Part shown: in pieces, positions 35,954 to 45,305 of the stretch | Layout of the letters: the number at the start of each line of letters is the position of its first letter | How positions within the stretch are numbered: the first letter of the stretch is position 1 | From: Aerobium sp039839275 | GTDB taxonomy: Bacteria > Pseudomonadota > Alphaproteobacteria > Rhizobiales > Rhizobiaceae | Direction: 5' to 3' | Length of the DNA: 64,000 nucleotides | Assembly: GCF_039839275.1 (NCBI RefSeq) | Contig: NZ_JBDOQP010000006.1 | Span: forward strand, 62,001-126,000 | Notes under the pieces: model-generated | Seen by the model: the letters and a program-made list of their open reading frames with translations, nothing else | What the model was told of the DNA's origin: nothing | The model's database searches: none | Translations under genes and position numbers: made by a program

Positions 35954-35998
35954 AGAATGTCATCAATGGCAAATTTTGTCAAAATTGTTGCCAACAAT
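35954..35998 (-). promoter_or_regulatory. parDE promoter and palindromic operator
   Basis: On the minus strand a consensus -35 TTGACA (35982-35977) and a CATTCT -10-like box (35959-35954) are 17 nt apart. Directly upstream is ATTGTTG-C-CAACAAT (35984-35998), a perfect 7-bp-arm palindrome that touches the -35 box. This layout fits autorepression by the ribbon-helix-helix antitoxin. Confidence 0.6.
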
Positions 35999-35999
35999 G

Positions 36000-36588
36000 C
36001 GGGCTACTCCAGATAGAGCAACCACAATGCCAGGACGCTACGGCGCTCCATTGCTGCGAGGTTTGATTCTCGCCGGCCTTGTCGCTGCAGCTAATAGGCA
36101 TGCAGAAGATAGGTGCAGCAATGATGCTGGTGACGATGAACTATTCCGCCCTGAAATAAAGTCCCGCGCTGTTGAGCGCGATCCTGGAGAACTCAAGCGT
36201 CAGACCGGGACATAGGCCGCCCGCGAGCTCAAAGGCGCTGGCACGGGTCATTCGTTCCGGGAGCGTGTACTGAAGAAGAGCAGAACCGCGTGGAAGCCGA
36301 TCTACACGTCATAGCCCGGCGTCGCCTCCTGCACGAGGCTGGGAAAGACCGGCGCGCCGATGGCGGCCGTGGCCGAACCGCGGATTAGATTTTCCGTGAA
36401 CGCGTAGCCAAAGAGAACTCCGTATATCCAACCTTCATAACAGCCAAACCGCCCCTTCACTTTGTCGCATTGCCGTGGCCAGGCTCTTATTTGCTTTGTA
36501 CGAAATGCTGGCCACGAACTACCTTTATGACCAATCAAATGAACAAGACTTGACTATCACTCAGCCCCATGGCACAATGTACAAAATT
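36000..36588. other. stretch without a supported gene
   Basis: About 590 nt between the parDE promoter and the hipBA operator. A 78-codon minus-strand frame (36302-36538) has a hydrophobic middle (IYGVLFGYAF) but no recognised family and a poor start, so I do not call it. TTGACT at 36550-36555 may be the -35 box of hipBA. Confidence 0.45.
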
Positions 36589-36615
36589 ATGGACATGAGA
36601 AGGCCTCATGTCCAT
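36589..36615. promoter_or_regulatory. hipBA operator palindrome
   Basis: ATGGACATGAG and CTCATGTCCAT are perfect 11-bp arms separated by 5 nt. The palindrome covers the first possible hipB start codon (36608), so either translation begins further downstream or the operator overlaps the coding start. HipB-type antitoxins bind such palindromes to repress their own operon. Confidence 0.7.
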
Positions 36616-36973
36616 CAAAATGAACATACAGGTAATGGCTGTGCCCCGTCAAAGAAGCTACTCTAGAGTCACGCATCAGGCGCTCGCCATGCTCGGCAAG
36701 CTGATCCGCGTCGGCCGGGCCGAGCGCGGCCTGACCGCGCAAGAACTGGCGGACCGCGCCGGCATCAGCCGCACCACCCTGTCCAGCATCGAAAAAGGCG
36801 CGCCGGGCCCTGAGATCGGCATCGTCTTTGAGGTTGCCTCTCTCGTCGGCGTGCGCCTGTTCGACTATGACGAGGGCACGCTCCAGATCCACAGCGCCCG
36901 TCTCGACGAAAAACTGACGCTGCTGCCGAAGAGCGTCCGCCACGCCGTGAAGGCGGTCGATGATGACTTCTAA
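36608..36973 (+). CDS. hipB: HipB-like XRE antitoxin
   Basis: Up to 121 aa with a central XRE helix-turn-helix (IRVGRAERGLTAQELADRAG, ISRTTLSSIEKG, about residues 32-65). It is the DNA-binding antitoxin of a HipBA pair. The ATG at 36608 lies inside the operator palindrome, so ATG 36620 or 36635 may be the true start. It overlaps hipA by 14 nt. Confidence 0.82.
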   Translation: MSIKMNIQVMAVPRQRSYSRVTHQALAMLGKLIRVGRAERGLTAQELADRAGISRTTLSSIEKGAPGPEIGIVFEVASLVGVRLFDYDEGTLQIHSARLDEKLTLLPKSVRHAVKAVDDDF

Positions 36974-38285
36974 GGCGGACGCTAGCGAAGCCTTTGTCTG
37001 GATCTGGCTGCCGGGGGCGACGGAACCGGTGGTGGCCGGCCGCCTCGATCCGGATGGCGAGCGCCTGCTTTATACCTACGGCGCCAGCTACCGCCGCCGT
37101 AAGAGTGCAATTCCAATATACGAGCCTGAACTCCCACTCCAAGAAGGTGTCATTGCGCCCATCAACGGCCTCACCATGGCAGGCTGCATCCGCGACGGCT
37201 CGCCGGACGCCTGGGGCCGCCGTGTCATCATCAACAGGCTGACGGGTAAAAAGCCCGACGCTGCCGGCGTGCCGGAAATCAGCGAGCTAACCTTCCTGCT
37301 CCAATCGGGCTCCGACCGGATTGGCGCCCTCGATTTCCAGGCATCGGCCACAGAGTATATCCCCCGCCTCGCCGCACAGGCTTCGCTTGACGAGCTCATG
37401 GAAGCGGCCACCTTCGTCGAAAAGGGCGTCCCCCTGACCCCGGCACTCGACCAGGCCCTCAATCACGGTACGTCGATCGGCGGCGCTCGCCCGAAGGCGC
37501 TCATCGACAACGGCACGAAGAAATTCATCGCCAAATTCTCGGCAGCCAACGACACCTACAGCGTCGTGAAGGCCGAATTCATCGCGATGAAGCTGGCAGC
37601 CGCCTGCGGACTCAACGCCGCGCCCGTATCGATGACCCGTGCTGCCCATAAGGATGTGCTGCTGATCGAGCGCTTCGATCGCACGCACACAAAGGATGGC
37701 TGGACGCGCCGCGCCATGGTCTCGGCCCTGACCATGCTCGGGCTCGATGAGATGATGGCCCGTTACGCCTCTTACGAAGACCTCGCCGAACTCATCCGCC
37801 ACCGCTTCACTGACCCGAAGGGCACGCTCAAGGAACTCTACGGGCGGATCTGCTTCAACGTGCTGTGCGGCAATACCGACGACCATGCCCGCAACCATGC
37901 CGCCTTCTGGGATGGCCGGATGCTGACGCTCACGCCTGCCTACGACATCTGCCCGCAAGGCCGCACAGGCAGTAATGCCACGCAAGCCATGCTCATCAAG
38001 GGCGATGGCCGTGCGAGCACGCTCACCACTCTGCTCGCCGCTAGGCCGGACTATCACCTCAAAGAAGCTGAAGCCGTCGCGCTGATCGAACACCAAATCA
38101 AGACCATCGCCGAACACTGGCGAGAGGTCTGCGACGAAGCAGACCTCAGCCCCGTCGACAGCAATTTGTTCGCCGGGCGCCAGTTTCTCAACAGCTACGC
38201 CCTTGACGGCCTCGATAACCACGAGGCGCTGCAGGACGCCTTCCGCGCCGCGCGCAACACGCTGCTCACAAACGCAAGCGCCTAA
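36960..38285 (+). CDS. hipA: HipA-family serine/threonine kinase toxin
   Basis: A 441-aa HipA kinase. The N-subdomain has DGSPDAWGRRV. The ATP-gating loop SIGGARPKAL is near residues 172-181. The catalytic loop LCGNTDDHARN is at about 302-312 and the metal-binding AYDICP at about 327-332. HipA-type toxins phosphorylate aminoacyl-tRNA synthetases and halt growth; the target here is unknown. It overlaps hipB by 14 nt. All catalytic residues I can place are present, so the toxin looks active. Confidence 0.9.
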   Translation: MMTSKADASEAFVWIWLPGATEPVVAGRLDPDGERLLYTYGASYRRRKSAIPIYEPELPLQEGVIAPINGLTMAGCIRDGSPDAWGRRVIINRLTGKKPDAAGVPEISELTFLLQSGSDRIGALDFQASATEYIPRLAAQASLDELMEAATFVEKGVPLTPALDQALNHGTSIGGARPKALIDNGTKKFIAKFSAANDTYSVVKAEFIAMKLAAACGLNAAPVSMTRAAHKDVLLIERFDRTHTKDGWTRRAMVSALTMLGLDEMMARYASYEDLAELIRHRFTDPKGTLKELYGRICFNVLCGNTDDHARNHAAFWDGRMLTLTPAYDICPQGRTGSNATQAMLIKGDGRASTLTTLLAARPDYHLKEAEAVALIEHQIKTIAEHWREVCDEADLSPVDSNLFAGRQFLNSYALDGLDNHEALQDAFRAARNTLLTNASA

Positions 38286-38324
38286 CTAGAACAGCGCCAA
38301 AGCAGATCAAAAGACGCGCATGGC

Positions 38325-38655
38325 CGGCATTTACGAAGACCTGAAAAGCTCGCGCGTACGAAGCACTACGTCGAAATCTATATCGCCAACGGGCACGGTG
38401 CCTGGGAAGCGGCGAACACGAACCTGTTCAGTCCCGGCGATCACGCTCGCTCTGGTCACGCGCAGGTTCGGAGAAGCTGGCGCAGACGGTTGAGGCTCTC
38501 GGGGTGACCGTGCAGCGCCTGGGTTTCGCCAAGCAGTGCCCGGCCGATCCGGAAGCGGTGGCCACAACCCTTGCGTCCAAGGCCGATGGCGGGATCAAGG
38601 TCGTGCTGATGTCGCATGTCGACACGACAAGCTCGGTTCGCAACGACGTAGCTGC
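38325..38655 (+). pseudogene. class V aminotransferase (alanine/serine-glyoxylate type) remnant
   Basis: Read across frames, this segment gives KHYVEIYIANGHGAWEAA, NTNLFSPGDH, then after a frame change KLAQTVEALGVTV, then IKVVLMSHVDTTSSVRNDVA. These are consecutive parts of the N-terminal half of alanine-glyoxylate/serine-glyoxylate aminotransferases. At least one frameshift is needed, the PLP-lysine region is absent, and the sequence stops where transposase-like sequence begins at about 38655. It is a dead gene. Confidence 0.65.
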
Positions 38656-38910
38656 GGTTCACGGAGTTTGCTGAGATATCTGGCTATCACCGCAAGCATG
38701 CTTAACGGCTCCTACGGCGTGAACATGTGGTGGAGCGCTCCCGGTCACCTCCCGGACGGCGAATTTATGACGAGGCTGTGCGAGAGGCTCTGGTTCTACT
38801 ATGGGAAGCGACTGACCGAACCTGCGGCAAGCGGCTGGAGCCTGTCATCAAGCTGCTGATTCTGGCGATGGAGCGGCATGGTCATCTCGCACTGGAGGAG
38901 GTGTTGCGTG
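38655..38910 (+). pseudogene. integrase-type transposase remnant (ISNCY/IS481-like)
   Basis: One frame gives FTEFAEISGYHRKHA, a TAA stop, RLLRR, then YDEAVREALVLLWEATDR and KRLEPVIKLLILAMERHGHL. This is the N-terminal DNA-binding part of a known group of DDE integrase-type transposases. The internal stop and the missing catalytic domain make it non-functional. It abuts the aminotransferase remnant, suggesting insertion or deletion at that point. Confidence 0.55.
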
Positions 38911-39144
38911 TCGGCTGGGGTCGAGACGCAGCTCGTTCGACGAGACAATGCCGGCGAACGCGGCCTCACTGGTGTGGTGGTACAAAGTGGCGGGCGCGGG
39001 CTCATGGGAAACGTTGTGTATAGTATGGCGCGCGAAATCCGGCCTTGGTTGCCAGTCGTTTCGATCAGACAGGCTTGCCTGACGTGTATCTCGTTGACGT
39101 CAACCTCGCCATCAAAGCCATGCGGCTTGAGACACGACCGCAGT

Positions 39145-39581
39145 GAACACCAGCCGTCGTGGATCGAGATCCGCCTGAAAGGACCGCCAGCGCCTCGCCG
39201 CCGCGCGATGTCGGCGCGGGCCTGCTCAAGGGCAAACAGCGTTTTTGAACCACAGCCCCTCGCGGCGCAGGAACTTCCACGCCGTGTCGTGCGACACCTC
39301 CACTCCGCGCGCCGCCAGTACAACCTTCAGGCCATGCAGCGTCATATGCGATGTCTGGTTGATGCGCTCCAAGATGAACGCACGGTGCGGTTCGAGAACG
39401 CGCTTGAGATGCCTCCCATCTTGCCCGGCGCCACCGAGCCGGTCGCCCGGTAGCGCTGGTGCCACTTCACTACCGACGATACAGCAACGCCGAAGCGGGC
39501 GGCCGCCGACCGGCAGCTCTCGCCGCCTTTAATCGCACCGACCACACGCTGACGAAGATCAATGGATAGAGCTGCTGTCAT
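39145..39581 (-). pseudogene. IS630-family transposase, N-terminal remnant with frameshifts
   Basis: The minus strand starts MTAALSIDLRQRVVGAIKGG with an HTH (SCRSAAARFGVAVSSVVKWH), then changes frame to KRVLEPHRAFILERINQ ... SHDTAWKFLRREGL, and again to KTLFALEQARADIARRR. These are the successive N-terminal pieces of an IS630 transposase. The DDE catalytic domain after about 39145 is lost. Two frame changes plus truncation mark it as dead; one frame change alone could have been programmed in IS630. Confidence 0.75.
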
Positions 39582-39784
39582 CAGATGCTGGCCTCCTTTC
39601 CCGCCAACATCTTGGATCGCGAAATCAACAAAACCGGAATCCCTCGCGATTCAATCAAGCGCTGAACCGCTCTAGATTTCGCGGAGGGGTAGGTGAGTGT
39701 CTCGAATAGGCCAGCGCCGATCACAGCCAACGATCGCCAGTTTCACTTGCAGTTTTGCAGGTGCGCTGCGCCGATCCGACCTGG

Positions 39785-39895
39785 TACGACTTCAGTCGGC
39801 CAGGGAAGTCGATCGGCGACGCCTGTATCGAAACCTTCGACTGCCGCTTCCGAGCGGAATGTCTGAACGCCCACTGGTTACTGACGTCTGCCAAT
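39785..39895 (+). pseudogene. IS3-family transposase OrfB fragment
   Basis: YDFSRPGKSIGDACIETFDC and RFRAECLNAHW correspond to the C-terminal part of the IS3 OrfB integrase core (usual form DFSRPGKPTDNA.IE.FNG..R.ECLN.HWF), including the catalytic Glu region. Nothing else of the element is readable nearby. Confidence 0.7.
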
Positions 39896-39999
39896 GGGGC
39901 CAACAAGAGTGTGACGCCACGATTCGCTGTGATGATCGGTGCTGACAATTCGTTACTGAAGTTCGAATTGCTGCATGGATGCGGCCTACAGCGCAGCTG

Positions 40000-42900
40000 C
40001 TAAAGCTTGATGTCGAGCTTCGGCTCCTCGGTGGCGGTCGCCGCAGGTGCCGCATCGCGCGCGGCACGGCCACGCGCATAGGCGCCGATGTCGCCGACGA
40101 ACATCCACATTCCGGTCTGTGATCGAGGTATGATATGGACACGTGCGTAGGCGCCGCACTCTTCCAGTCCCTCGGTCGGGAAGTTGTAGAACTGCGGCCA
40201 CATGAAGAAGCTGTAATCGCGGACGTCGTTCCATGGCACGAACTGCGCGAGGTGATCTGTCTCCTGCCCGTCCATCGCCCAGTAGGTGGGTATCTCGTTG
40301 CCAGGGCGGACTTCACACACCGTTTCCTCGCGACTGTCGTTGTTGCGGCCGATGCGGTAGACATTGTCGCCCCACGACATCGACGCCTCATGCTGCTTGA
40401 ACAGGTCCTCGGGACCAAACTTCGAACGTAGCGACGCCACCAGCGCATCGGGAGAAAGCGCTGAAGTAGGCGCGATCATCTGGCGTGCCACGCCGACGAT
40501 CCTGTCTTCATTGCCCGGCGTCGGGTCCTTTAGCAAGGCGACATATTCGAGCCCATCCTGGCGCAGAAAGATGCGGGCGTCCTGGAATGACTGGTTGGGC
40601 CGGCTCGCGCCGCGAGACGTATCAAGGACACGCGGATTGTCGAAATGCGCGCGCAGGATCGCGTCAGCCTCATCCAGCGTCTGGCCGGCCGTGATGCCCA
40701 ATATGTCCGGTAGCGCTCCGATCCTCTCGGCGAAGGTCGCCTTGGTCGTGTCATCGCGCCCGATTGTGCCAAGGTGCGTCAGGGTCGGCTTCGCGTTCTC
40801 GTCTACCCTGTTCCATTCGAGGAAACGGACCTCATCGAAGCTGGTCTTGACCAGCACGTGGGGTATGCCAGGGCCGTTGTCGATGAACTCGACGGAGGAC
40901 AGTGTGACGTCGATCTCAGCCAAATTGCCCTTGGAGCTCGACGGAGGCATGGGAAGGCTATCGACCACAATCTGGATTGCCGGAAGTCCCTCGTCGGACC
41001 TCAGGTCGAATTCGTCAAGCATCAGCGTTGCGGCCTGGCCGCCAAATCCACGATCGGCGCAATTGGTGGCCGACGAATAGCGGAATTCTAGGTAGGCCGG
41101 CTTCACGATCAGCGGATCAAGTTCGTTGCGGTTGTTGATCTCGTTGACCTGCGTCTCGAACACTTCCGACTTTTCTGGGCTGGCGAATCCGGCGGGCATC
41201 GCGTCCTGCCGCGGGTATGAGGATAGATGATGGCACTGCGATCGGAGCAGCGAAGAATCCACCAAGCTGCCGCCCAGCGAACGCAGATCACCCCGTTCCC
41301 ACACAAGCGTCATCTTCTCGGGCAGTGCGTCCGGCGTCGCGTCCAACCACTGCCGGAACGGCTGGATGAAGTGGTCGCGCGTCGCGCGCACAGGCGTGCG
41401 GGCGCCATCGGCGTAGAAGCGGCTGGCGAGCGACGGCTTGACCTCGAACTCGTAGAGGAACCTGTTGGCCAGCAGCCAGTTGGACGAACGGTCGTCGAGG
41501 CTTGCGGCCTTTCGCGCGGCAAGGCCGAGCACCATGTCCTGATTGAGAATGGTTCGGCCGGTGGAGCCCTTCCAAGTGGCGCCGGTATCTTTCGCGTTGG
41601 CTGCCTCGACGATGTCCGGGGCCTTTTTTGCCTCCAGCCGGGCGATGACCTCGGTTACCGAGGACGGATCGCGTTCGTTGCCATTCAGGACGTAGGCTTC
41701 CTTGAGCCGATAGACGAACTTGAGCTCGGGGTAGCGCGGATTGTCGCCGTCCCAGCTTGCGCCGAGCGGCTCGACAAGCAGTCGAATGATGAACTTGCGA
41801 TCCGGGTACTGCTCGACCAGCGCGCGCGCCGCATCGGGCGTCATCGGCAATGTCGACAACGCTTCGGGATTGTAGATTGCCATCTCCACGCTTCCGGTGA
41901 AGCTGTCGATCGTGCTGCTCATGTGCATGATGGACGTGGACACAATTGGGAACGCCTGGTGGGCGGAATCGTACTCGCCGAGTGTGATCTCGCCACCCAG
42001 CCAGAACTCCTCGGCTTCGTTTCCAAGCGATGCGAGCACTTCGCGCTCGACTTCGGCTCGCACGGCATGGCGGTCGAACTCGTTCGCATCGCCGTAGCGG
42101 CGCGAGGTGTCGACGTAGGCGTCGAAAAAGCTGTTGGACGATGCGTAGTCGCGCGACAGCGCCGCCAGCACATGCTGCGGGATAACAGGCTTGGAGTAGA
42201 TCGAGCGGGCGTCGGTCCGAGCTGCCACGATCGCAGGATCCTCCGGCGCTGGGCCGCGCCGCATCAGCGGCTCCAGCTCGAAATCGGCGATGTGCTGCGT
42301 GAGGCCCGGATCGACGAACAGGCTCACCCGCTCCGGCTCGAGCGAGAAACTGGCCGTGTTCGCATCGTAGGACTGGAACGACATTTGCGAATAGATCGCG
42401 AAATGCACCCGCCGACCCCGCAGCATGCCAACCAGCTGCTCCGCCTTTGCCGGATCGAGATCCAGCTTGGAGGGGAAATGAGCGAGCGCGCTGCCGGCCC
42501 CGGGGATAGGGGAGATGTAGTCGGTCGTGGAACTGTTGCTCACGGAACGCGCTGTGAGCGGGAAAGACTGGCTCGCGAAATCATACTCGCCGACGAAGCC
42601 CTCGAAGAGCTCGACCACAGGGAACGGAAGATTGGGGACACGGCCGAGGATCAGGTGAAGGTAGTCCTCGCGCAGGCGATGGTAGAAGCGCGCTCGTGCG
42701 AACTCGTTCAGGACTTCAATGCCGCCACTGTGGGACTGGAAAACGGCCGCGCCTTGCGCAAGCTCTGCCTTCTCACCCTCCGTCAGAGCCCGGAAGGCAT
42801 AGGCCAGCGCAACCTCATCGGAAACGAGGATTTCGGGATGCGCGCCGACGCGAGCCATTTGCATCAGACGCTCCCAGGACCGCGATTCTTCGCGGTCGAG

Positions 42901-44445
42901 GCTGGGCTCCAGCACCGCCAGCCTGCCATCGGCCATAGGCAGGTTGAAGAACGCGGCCGCCTCGGCCAGGTCGAGACCACCTTGGGCAACGCTCTGGCGA
43001 GGCGCCACGTCCCATCGGTAAAGCTCGACCTGCTCCTTGCGGCTGCGCGAATAGCCATAGACGGCGAGACCGTCGAGCCTCGCGTCGGCCGCGATATCTC
43101 CGTCGCGGCCAGCCGGGCGATCGGGACCGACTTTGTTGATCGTCAGAAACAGACGCAGCGTCAGGCGCTCGGAATTCTGGAGATCGGCCAACGCATCGGC
43201 CAGCCGGCGCGCATCGTCGGGCGTTGCGGCAGGGATCAAGTCGATCACCGGCGCATTGGGCAGGATCATCAGGATGTTGTCGGACAGGAGCTGGTTGTGG
43301 AGCCGGTATTCCGCTTCAGACAGATCATTGCCGAGGCCGAAGCGGACCGGGTAGCCAGCCCCTTCGCGATAGCCGCCATTGAGGAGGAGCTCCTCCGTCA
43401 GGGTGACTTTCAGCGGCGCGGTCTCAGCTTTCGAAACGAGTTCGCCCGCATATTCGTCAAGCACGTCCTGCCTGTCGAACTGCGTGCCTTCCCAATATTT
43501 CAGCGAGCGCGGCGTACGGTCGCCGCGCGAGGAATACATAGGTGAGGGATGCTCGCTCTCGAACAGCTTCCTGACGAATTCAGCGTTGTCGGCGAGCTCC
43601 GGCATGGTCGCTAGCGCCCGGAAGGCGATCTCGTGATCGATATTGATCGGCGAGCCACGACCAGTCAGCGGGTAGTCAGCCGGATCAATAGGCTCGACCG
43701 CGGCGACATAGTCGGCCGCTCCCGGCGCCGAAGCATCGATCGCTTCGCCGCCGAAGATCGACCGCGCATGACCGCTCGCCGCGGCCCACGTCGCGGGATC
43801 GCGCCCGTCGACCGCCAGTTCATAGGCGGCGCGAAGTGAGATCTGGTAGGGGTCGTGGTCTCGGTCCGAAAGGAACCGGGCAATCGCCCGGCCGGTGCGC
43901 GGCCCCGACACGCCGTCTGGCCGTCCGACATCGTAGCCGAGTTCGTTCAGGCGCTGCTGGAAGCGCTGGACCTCGGACGGCAGCAGCACGTTTTCCTGGC
44001 CGGCGGCCGACTGGACGGCCGCATCTGCACCCGCCAGCAGTTCCGACGCCTGGTCCTGCGTGAGATAGCCGGTGGTCGCGACACCTTTCGAACTCTGCCA
44101 GTGACGAATGCCGCGACGCGTGTTGGAGCCCAGGCCGCCGTCGGGCGTGCCGGTTTCGAAACCGAGCGCATTGAGGCGCATCTGCAGCGCATAGATCTGG
44201 TCTGGAGACAGCATGGGCTCGCCGCGTCGTGCACCGACCGATGGCTGGACGCGCGCAGCATTGCCCTGTTCGCTGCGTCGGTTCAGTTCGTTCTGCAGAA
44301 TCGCGGAGCCGAAACCGATAACTCCTCGCAAGAGTTCGTCGTTGGCAGAGGCTCCAGAGGCAGGCAAAACAGCCAGGGCAGAAAGAAACGCTCCGCCGAT
44401 TGCCGACCGGCGACCATCTTGCGACGAGAAGAACTTCCTGAGCAA
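40000..44445 (-). CDS. large exported peptidoglycan-binding protein with repeated modules
   Basis: A 1481-aa protein. A signal peptide (FLSALAVLPASGASAND) is followed by two peptidoglycan-binding type 1 domains, about residues 80-137 (LQMRLNALGFETGTPDG) and 155-195 (FQQRLNELGYDVGRPDG). From about 260 to 930 are at least three weakly similar modules. Each has an L/F-rich segment, a PDDARRLADAL- or PDAARALVEQY-like helix, a hydrophobic strand (LTLRLFLTI, RVHFAIYSQM, KFIIRLLVEP) and a closing strand. A cysteine-containing C-terminal domain follows (about 1240-1455). The TTG start has GGAGGGA upstream. I know no function; it is probably periplasmic and wall-attached. The intact frame amid wreckage argues for selection. 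Confidence 0.85.
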   Translation of the reverse strand: MLRKFFSSQDGRRSAIGGAFLSALAVLPASGASANDELLRGVIGFGSAILQNELNRRSEQGNAARVQPSVGARRGEPMLSPDQIYALQMRLNALGFETGTPDGGLGSNTRRGIRHWQSSKGVATTGYLTQDQASELLAGADAAVQSAAGQENVLLPSEVQRFQQRLNELGYDVGRPDGVSGPRTGRAIARFLSDRDHDPYQISLRAAYELAVDGRDPATWAAASGHARSIFGGEAIDASAPGAADYVAAVEPIDPADYPLTGRGSPINIDHEIAFRALATMPELADNAEFVRKLFESEHPSPMYSSRGDRTPRSLKYWEGTQFDRQDVLDEYAGELVSKAETAPLKVTLTEELLLNGGYREGAGYPVRFGLGNDLSEAEYRLHNQLLSDNILMILPNAPVIDLIPAATPDDARRLADALADLQNSERLTLRLFLTINKVGPDRPAGRDGDIAADARLDGLAVYGYSRSRKEQVELYRWDVAPRQSVAQGGLDLAEAAAFFNLPMADGRLAVLEPSLDREESRSWERLMQMARVGAHPEILVSDEVALAYAFRALTEGEKAELAQGAAVFQSHSGGIEVLNEFARARFYHRLREDYLHLILGRVPNLPFPVVELFEGFVGEYDFASQSFPLTARSVSNSSTTDYISPIPGAGSALAHFPSKLDLDPAKAEQLVGMLRGRRVHFAIYSQMSFQSYDANTASFSLEPERVSLFVDPGLTQHIADFELEPLMRRGPAPEDPAIVAARTDARSIYSKPVIPQHVLAALSRDYASSNSFFDAYVDTSRRYGDANEFDRHAVRAEVEREVLASLGNEAEEFWLGGEITLGEYDSAHQAFPIVSTSIMHMSSTIDSFTGSVEMAIYNPEALSTLPMTPDAARALVEQYPDRKFIIRLLVEPLGASWDGDNPRYPELKFVYRLKEAYVLNGNERDPSSVTEVIARLEAKKAPDIVEAANAKDTGATWKGSTGRTILNQDMVLGLAARKAASLDDRSSNWLLANRFLYEFEVKPSLASRFYADGARTPVRATRDHFIQPFRQWLDATPDALPEKMTLVWERGDLRSLGGSLVDSSLLRSQCHHLSSYPRQDAMPAGFASPEKSEVFETQVNEINNRNELDPLIVKPAYLEFRYSSATNCADRGFGGQAATLMLDEFDLRSDEGLPAIQIVVDSLPMPPSSSKGNLAEIDVTLSSVEFIDNGPGIPHVLVKTSFDEVRFLEWNRVDENAKPTLTHLGTIGRDDTTKATFAERIGALPDILGITAGQTLDEADAILRAHFDNPRVLDTSRGASRPNQSFQDARIFLRQDGLEYVALLKDPTPGNEDRIVGVARQMIAPTSALSPDALVASLRSKFGPEDLFKQHEASMSWGDNVYRIGRNNDSREETVCEVRPGNEIPTYWAMDGQETDHLAQFVPWNDVRDYSFFMWPQFYNFPTEGLEECGAYARVHIIPRSQTGMWMFVGDIGAYARGRAARDAAPAATATEEPKLDIKL

Positions 44446-44699
44446 TGCTCCCTCCTACTGCCTTGTCGTAACCCAGCGTGAAATTTCCTGTCCGGTGACC
44501 TCGATGTCAAGTTTGGAGTGCCGCATTCTGCTTCCACTCACGCCGGTTTTCGTCGGCAAAAGCCTTGAGGCAGGTGAAGGAGACAATGTTCTCATAGGGG
44601 ATCGATGGCTAAGGTCACGTCCGCTCATCTTTGATGTTGAATGGCATTGCAACGCCTGATTCATGCGGCCTGCACCTCGCCACCTCAAACGAGAACACC

Positions 44700-45305
44700 A
44701 TGCAAAGCTCCAAGACGGTAATCCGACCTATCGTCGCTTGCGATAAGCCAAGTGCCGCCGCCGTCTGGTTGCGCGCCTCATCAATTGCGCATCCGTTCTT
44801 CAAGGCCGCGCAGCTTGCAGAGCAACAGCAATTGGTTCGCGACGTCTACCTTGAGAAAGCCGAGACATGGGTTGCGGTAGTCGCTGGCGAGGTCGTTGGC
44901 TTTATCGGCATTCTCGTTAATTGGATCGGTGGCCTCTTCGTCGCCCCCGAGTGCCAAGGGCAAGGCGTCTGACGGTCCCTGATCGAACATGCGCCATTGG
45001 AGAAGCAACAACTCACTCTCGAGGTTTACGAGAGCAATGATGCCGCCATCGGTTTCTATCGGCGCCTGGGCTTCGCTGTCGTAGCCGGGAGATTGATGAC
45101 AATTATCTCCCCTTCCACTGATCAAGATGACCAACGGGTAGTATATCCAGTCACTGTGGACGTTGTGTCTCGATGTCACGCTTCACCACGAGCCGCCGGG
45201 AAACAGGCCAAGCTCGTACTCAGCGCAACAGCGACAACAAACCAGAGGACCAGCCAGATGAGCGCACCGCCCACGAACAATGCGAGAGAAAATCCGAACA
45301 TCTGA
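44700..45305 (+). pseudogene. GNAT acetyltransferase interrupted by an in-frame TGA
   Basis: From ATG 44700, IRPIVACDKPSAAAVWLRAS leads to WVAVVAGEVVGFIGIL and LFVAPECQGQGV, the acetyl-CoA-binding loop. A TGA (44970-44972) then replaces what should be a Gly codon. The same frame continues RSLIEHA ... LTLEVYESNDAAIGFYRRLGF, the rest of the GNAT fold. A single GGA-to-TGA change explains it. The frame then runs on to 45305 beyond the usual GNAT end. It is a pseudogene unless the stop is read through or is a sequencing error. Confidence 0.7.

Noticed and set aside
35385..38285. phage-defence island built around ParDE and HipBA
   Set aside because: Two toxin-antitoxin operons with transposon debris are common genome-scar contents. 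I see no restriction, CBASS, Gabija or similar effector gene.
41227..43545. 772-codon plus-strand frame opposite the 1481-aa gene
   Set aside because: It is entirely antisense to a gene with clear signal peptide and wall-binding domains, has no recognisable domain and follows the GC-rich third-position pattern of that gene. It is a shadow frame.
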